From NCBI GenBank assembly GCA_003049485.1, contig PYST01000490.1, positions 1 through 22,964 of the forward strand: a DNA stretch of 22,964 nt, written 5' to 3'. Below, piece by piece: positions 18,355 to 22,964 of the stretch; position 1 is the first letter of the stretch; each line of letters starts with the position of its first letter. A model generated the notes under the pieces. It did not search any database, had not been told where the DNA came from, and saw nothing but the letters and a program-made list of their open reading frames with translations. The stretch is from Ophioceras dolichostomum. Lineage: Eukaryota > Ascomycota > Sordariomycetes > Magnaporthales > Ophioceraceae. Made by a program: the position numbers and the translations under genes.

Positions 18355-19251
18355 ACTCGAGCGGGGGGACCTGACTGTGGACCGCTCCGCTCCCCCCCCT
18401 CTCTTTTTCTCTCTTCCCTCCCTCACTTCTCGCCCCTGTGGCCTGGACCTGGGTCTAGATTTTCACGAAGGAGCAAACACGCCTTTGAAACCCGATCTGC
18501 GGATCTCGCGAGTCGCCGGGGGAGGGGCACGCGGCATTATACCAGGTCCAGGGCACCATCACGACTGTGATAGACAAGGATTCTGTTTCTTCTTCTGTTC
18601 TGCTCGTCCGTCCTCGAATCTCGAAACGGCAAAGACTAATCCCCTCAAAGACCAGAAAAATTTTCAGTTGCAGTGTCCTTCTTCCCTTTGCAGCTGCAAT
18701 GTACATACTACACACATGCTGACATGCACTGCATCAACGGAGTACAGCCGACATGGCAAGCATGGCTGGCTGAAAAAGTTGTGGCTTGCCTCTAGCGTCG
18801 CAGGAAGGTGGGAAGGAAAAGGAGCCCGAGGGAGAACGCAGGACGGTCCAGAACGTCCCATCATCAATATGGGCACACTCCAGACAGCCCGCCCCGGATA
18901 CTAGCGGACGAATCGAATCCTTTTATATGGGGGAATGGGAAGGTCTTTTTTATTCGCTCCCCTCCCCCTCATGTTCTTATCTGCAGCCCATTATTATGCA
19001 TTATTATGCCTGCAACAAGTGAGGGAAAAAAATTTGCTCGTTGCCCTCGAGCCCAGTTTACTATGATACGCTCCAGTGGGAGCAATGAATAGAAGTAAGA
19101 ATTGAAAGAAAGAGACATGCACAGGATCTCAGGGTCATTGGCAATTCGGCGGCGGATGGGAACGAACCAGCTTGGGCTGTCCCTCCGTCTTCCCCTCCAG
19201 CGAAGCAGCACCCTTGTCCCCCCCTCTCCCCTTGCCTTGGGGGATAATAGA

Positions 19252-19271
19252 ACCCAGCCAAAGGGCTGGGT
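19252..19271. repeat. Perfect inverted repeat (8-bp stem, 4-nt loop)
   Basis: ACCCAGCC, then AAAG, then GGCTGGGT forms a perfect GC-rich hairpin. No T-run follows and no neighbouring gene explains it; it could be chance or a small structured RNA element. Confidence 0.7.
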
Positions 19272-21852
19272 CAGGATGTGATGCACGAAAGCTCGCGCTC
19301 GTCACATCTCTAGCTCCATACCAGCGCAACGGGATGGGCTAGCTTCGGAGGAGGGAGGCAAGGAGGGACCTAGCATGGCAAGCAGGGCACACACGCCTTA
19401 CCTTCCTTGTCCTAGGACGAGACGCCCGCCCATTATACTGGGATGAACCTGGTGTGCACAGCGGCGGGCGGGCGGTTGGTTCCCTGCCGCATTCTTGCCA
19501 TTCAGCGTACTGTCTTTTCCTCCCCCCTTACCTTTCTTTATCTCGGTATCTCAACATTTGTGCCCTTTCCCTTGGCCTTAGCTTGGCCAGCCAGCCGGCT
19601 TTCCGAGCTTTCTCGCTAGTGCTGGGCGGATGGACCAGTACGCTGCCATCCGTTCCATTCCCCCCTTTTTTTTCTTTTTGAGTCCATCCACCGTTTTACG
19701 AAAACTGTATCCTGCCGTTCTGCATCATCCCGCCATAACTACATACATACACAGGTAGTTGACTCCTTGCTTGCGCTCGAGAACCGAGCCGGACAGTAGC
19801 AGCAGCAGCGGGAGGGATATGCAGGTAGAAAGTGGTAGCAAGCAGAAACAAACGGGACGGACTGGAAGCCTGGCGGCTTGCCTGATCGGGACTCCGCGTT
19901 CGAAATCTCCAAAATCTCCAAATTGGATGGAGGGACGACACAAAAGGAGAGCCGAGATAGTGGTGAGCGACAGGAAATTTGAGAAAAAGGAGGGTGGTGA
20001 GAGGGAGAAAGAGAAGAAAAAAAATTTTGGTGCAGCACCTGCACCTGCAGGTCGTCACCTCCGAGGCCAGCCGCTCCCTCGGTCTCCAACACACACATTC
20101 ACACCCCTGTCTGCCCGTTTCTCTGGATGATGCTGCAAGGCATCGGCAGCCACCAACACCCGAAGACAGGAGGCAGGCTGAAAGGAAGAGGAGTGGAAGA
20201 AAAAGGGGGATCCACGACGTGCAATAATGCAATAATATGTAAGCAGCAAAACGGAGAGGTACGAGTGCAAGTCCTTTGCTTTTTCGGCTGCTGCTGCAGT
20301 TGGAGCGAGGACCACGCGTGCCAGCCAACATGTATGTAGAGATTATTGCAGGTTGTTGACCCTGAGGTGAGGTGAAGCAAAGTCGGACGGAATATTGATT
20401 GTTGTTCAGGTATAGGTAGGTACCTTGAGTTATGGGAAAGGAAGCACACTTCTTTGTAGTGGATCTATTTCCCCCGGAATCGACCAGCAGCAGCTCCATC
20501 GTGTTTCTCCTCTCCTCGTAGGTAGTCCTCCTCCACTTCCCTTTGATCTCCACACGCTCTCGTGCGTGCCCTCACTGCTGCCCTCACCACCCTCCGACCC
20601 CATTGCCAATATGCAAGCTCCTTTGTGTCCCTTTGGCGCCCGATCTGTCGCAGTGTCACTTTCACTCTTTCTTCTCTTCGACTCCTCATCCGCCTCCTCT
20701 TTGGTTAGCTGGGTTGGAGGGATCGAAAAGAGTCGATGATCAGTCCAGTTCCCACACCACGCTATAGCGAATCCTCCTTCCATCACACTGCAGCAAGCAT
20801 GTCGGTTGATTATATCACTCCGCATTTTTTTTCTGAGCTGGCTGTTGTGTTCCGTACGTTGTAGGATGAGAATATTTTTCTTCTCTCCCCCTCCGTGGCC
20901 GCGTCTTTGAACGATCTCTTTGGGCCATTATCCGCGTTAAGCGGCTGCTGGATGCGATCGATGCGTCTTCTTTTCCCCTCACCTCCCTCCGCCCTCACTC
21001 CTCACTCAGTGAACGCAGTGACCGACCTCACCTCATCAACCGCATTAGAGCATCAACCAATGTCACGGAGATGTCAACTTTATATACCGGTCACTTGTAG
21101 AGCCAAAGGAGCCATGCATGTCTCTATTTATTTCCCGTTCACGTATATCCCAGTCATCAGCGAGAGTATCATTATTTGATATTCTGTACTATGTATCTTC
21201 TTCTTTGGCACGGACAGCCCAATCCCCTCTCCACCCTGCTGTTCCTTTCAAAGCAGCTCAACTCCGCGACGGCCTGTGTGGCTGCCTCTTGAAATACTTC
21301 GGCGAAGCGAAAGTGAAATGTGATATATCAGATTTTGCAGCTCTTACCTACAGGTACAAGGTATTGAGACTCTGCTTATCTGTGATTGGGGGCGGCAAGG
21401 AAGACCCACCGTTTGGCCTTTCAAACAAACCCCTCCCGTCCTTTTTCTTTCTCAAGAGTCAAGACGACCTACGAACGGTCCGTCTTTTCTGTCATGCCGT
21501 CCCGGTCCAGCGTCAGGTACCACCACCGTTCGTCATATTCGCAAAAATACGGCGCTGGCCGTTTTCGTCACGCGTCCACCGCACTACAATACCCGCCAAC
21601 GAATGGCCGACGCGGGCTGTCTGACTGGTGGCTGGCCCATGCTTCTTTTCCTCTTGTCTCTTTCTTCCCTTCTTTTTTGTTCGTTGGTCGTCCACTTTTG
21701 GTTTTAATATAAGATATGCTATCTTTGTGTCACCACCCCGACAAAATGAACGGGCGATATCGGGATGAGGAAGTCATCCATCTAACCCCCTTACGTACCG
21801 TGCCGTACGGTTCCCCGTCTGGAGACGGCTTGCGATTGAGGTTTTGGGGAGG

Positions 21853-21868
21853 GAGCGAGCGAGCGAGC
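21853..21868 (+). repeat. GAGC tetranucleotide repeat (4 units)
   Basis: Four perfect GAGC units in non-coding DNA, about 50 bp after the palindrome CCGTACGG. Confidence 0.85.
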
Positions 21869-22964
21869 CTCTGCCATCTTCGATCTATCAATGTCACTCC
21901 CGCCACCACCATGAAGAAAGTGTGCCGTCTTCGTCACCACTGTATCCCAACGGCGCTGGTTCAATATGTGCCACCCCTTTTATTGCCCGCTAATAAATAA
22001 AATACCGCCTAGCCTTGATTCTCAGCTGCAACCATGGTATGATACCCTGTGTGATGCGTTTTTTAGGAGTCCCCCGCACTTTAGGCCGGATGGCGGCGGC
22101 AGGATGTTTGGAAAACGGCCTCCTACAAAGAGTAGGCACCTACAATCCTTGTACAGAAGAGGAAAGCTGACCATCCATCTCGATTAATCTTAAGCCGTGT
22201 CTTGCCATCATCGTGTGGGACGTAGGCGGGTAGGCGGCGGCGAGGGAAGAAGACTGTGTGGCCGCCCGCGCCCCAGACCAGCTGAGCCGTTTCGCAACCC
22301 CCGAATCCTGTGTGATAGAATTGATGGAGGAGGGGTTACGAGGTGAGGTTAGACCCCAAGAGAGGAGGGGAGGGTGAGGGGCGCAAGCTTGGGAAAGATG
22401 CGGAGGAGGATCGCGGTCTTCTGACTGGTCGGTCCAAATTTTTGGTCCCAACTTAGATGGCGCCGTCGAACTTTCTGATGCCTCCGGGACGTAGACAACC
22501 CCGAACGGACGGCGGCGTTTCCGACTACAAAGTCCAAACCCGAAGGCGGAAGAGTTGGAAAAAAGGGGGGAAAGCGAAGCCAGAGAGTTGTCTTGGTAGG
22601 TGAAGTAAGTGAGGTAGGTTCAGCTGGGAACGGCGCTTCGAGTATCCGATGATTACCTCTCCCTGACTCCTGCCAACCAACCTCTTGAGGCCACCTGCCT
22701 CGCCAAAAAGAAAACCATACCATACCAGACGCGTAGGCGCAGGCAGCCACAAGCAAAGCCATGATCCTTTGCCCCTTCTGAAGGAGGGTGGTGAGGTTTT
22801 GGCTGAAGAGAGTTAGACGCATCGTAGACTTTGACGGAGGTGATGGTGAGGACGGGCGCTGATTCGTCGGGGCTGTACACCACCAGGGAATAAAGCAAAA
22901 GTATGGGGTGTGAAGGAATTGCACCGATTTGGTGAGCAGGGTGGTCGCCTCTCCGGTCTGGTCT

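Larger units (their letters stand above)
16101..22964. other. Long gene-poor region
   Basis: Almost 7 kb without a gene I can support. The open frames are short, overlap on both strands, and are dominated by Ser, Arg, Pro and Leu in the pattern of non-coding DNA. No tRNA, 5S rRNA or snRNA signature, terminal inverted repeats or transposase motifs were found. The best weak candidates are two opposing frames at 17655-18122 (minus) and 17780-18062 (plus), and frames open to the right edge on minus (22349-22964 and 22653-22964). Multi-exon genes with short exons, long leaders or non-coding RNAs cannot be excluded. Confidence 0.5.

Noticed and set aside
18895..18925. tRNA B-box-like sequence (ATCGAATCC)
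   Set aside because: No T-stem pairing, no acceptor stem and no A-box at the right distance.
19696..20553. 285-residue minus-strand ORF
   Set aside because: It is rich in Ser, Arg, Cys and Leu runs with no domain-like pattern, overlaps several other frames of similar quality, and covers A- and CT-rich simple sequence.
20430..20825. 131-residue minus-strand ORF with a charged Glu/Lys/Arg segment
   Set aside because: Begins with ATG, but no homology is recognised; the charged part is the reverse of a CT-rich tract and the rest is low-information sequence.

Overview
The window looks like nuclear DNA of a filamentous ascomycete (Pezizomycotina, probably a Sordariomycete). Evidence: widely spaced genes with short GT-AG introns (107-222 bp) and typical fungal donors (GTAAGT, GTATGT, GTGAGT, GTAAGG); GC-rich codon third positions; long low-complexity inserts inside conserved proteins; and a fungal form of the kinetochore protein Chl4/Mis15. 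No bacterial, viral, CRISPR or intact transposon features were seen. The lineage is an inference from gene style, not from a database search.

Layout: 1-815 is upstream DNA with a possible degenerate minus-strand coding fragment. A single-exon CHL4/Mis15 (CENP-N-like) gene runs on + at 816-2600. It converges, across a 399-bp gap, on a three-exon TatD-family metallo-hydrolase gene on - (4817-3000), rebuilt here from its splice sites. A 904-bp divergent promoter (4818-5721) separates that gene from a four-exon gene for the large subunit of class Ia ribonucleotide reductase on + (5722-8983), also rebuilt to its C-terminal CIMC tail. After 2.3 kb of non-coding DNA, which holds an 8-N assembly gap between duplicated A/G homopolymers, comes a large single-exon CaMKK/SNF1-activating-type Ser/Thr kinase gene on - (15448-11312). 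The remaining 7.5 kb (15449-22964) holds no gene I can support; it contains microsatellites, one perfect hairpin and some weak ORFs.

How the genes relate: three of the four concern DNA and chromosomes. RNR makes dNTPs, TatD-family enzymes degrade DNA ends, and Chl4 links centromeric nucleosomes to the kinetochore. MluI-box-like ACGCG elements, the known target of the G1/S factor MBF in yeasts, cluster in the RNR/TatD divergent promoter and occur as an overlapping pair upstream of CHL4. Co-regulation is therefore possible but unproven. The kinase belongs to the energy/calcium signalling group that activates Snf1/AMPK. I found no convincing new biological system. The observations most worth checking are the MCB-like cluster, the dependence of the RNR catalytic tail on splicing of the last intron, overlapping upstream ORFs on two genes, and large inserts in the TatD, RNR and kinase proteins.
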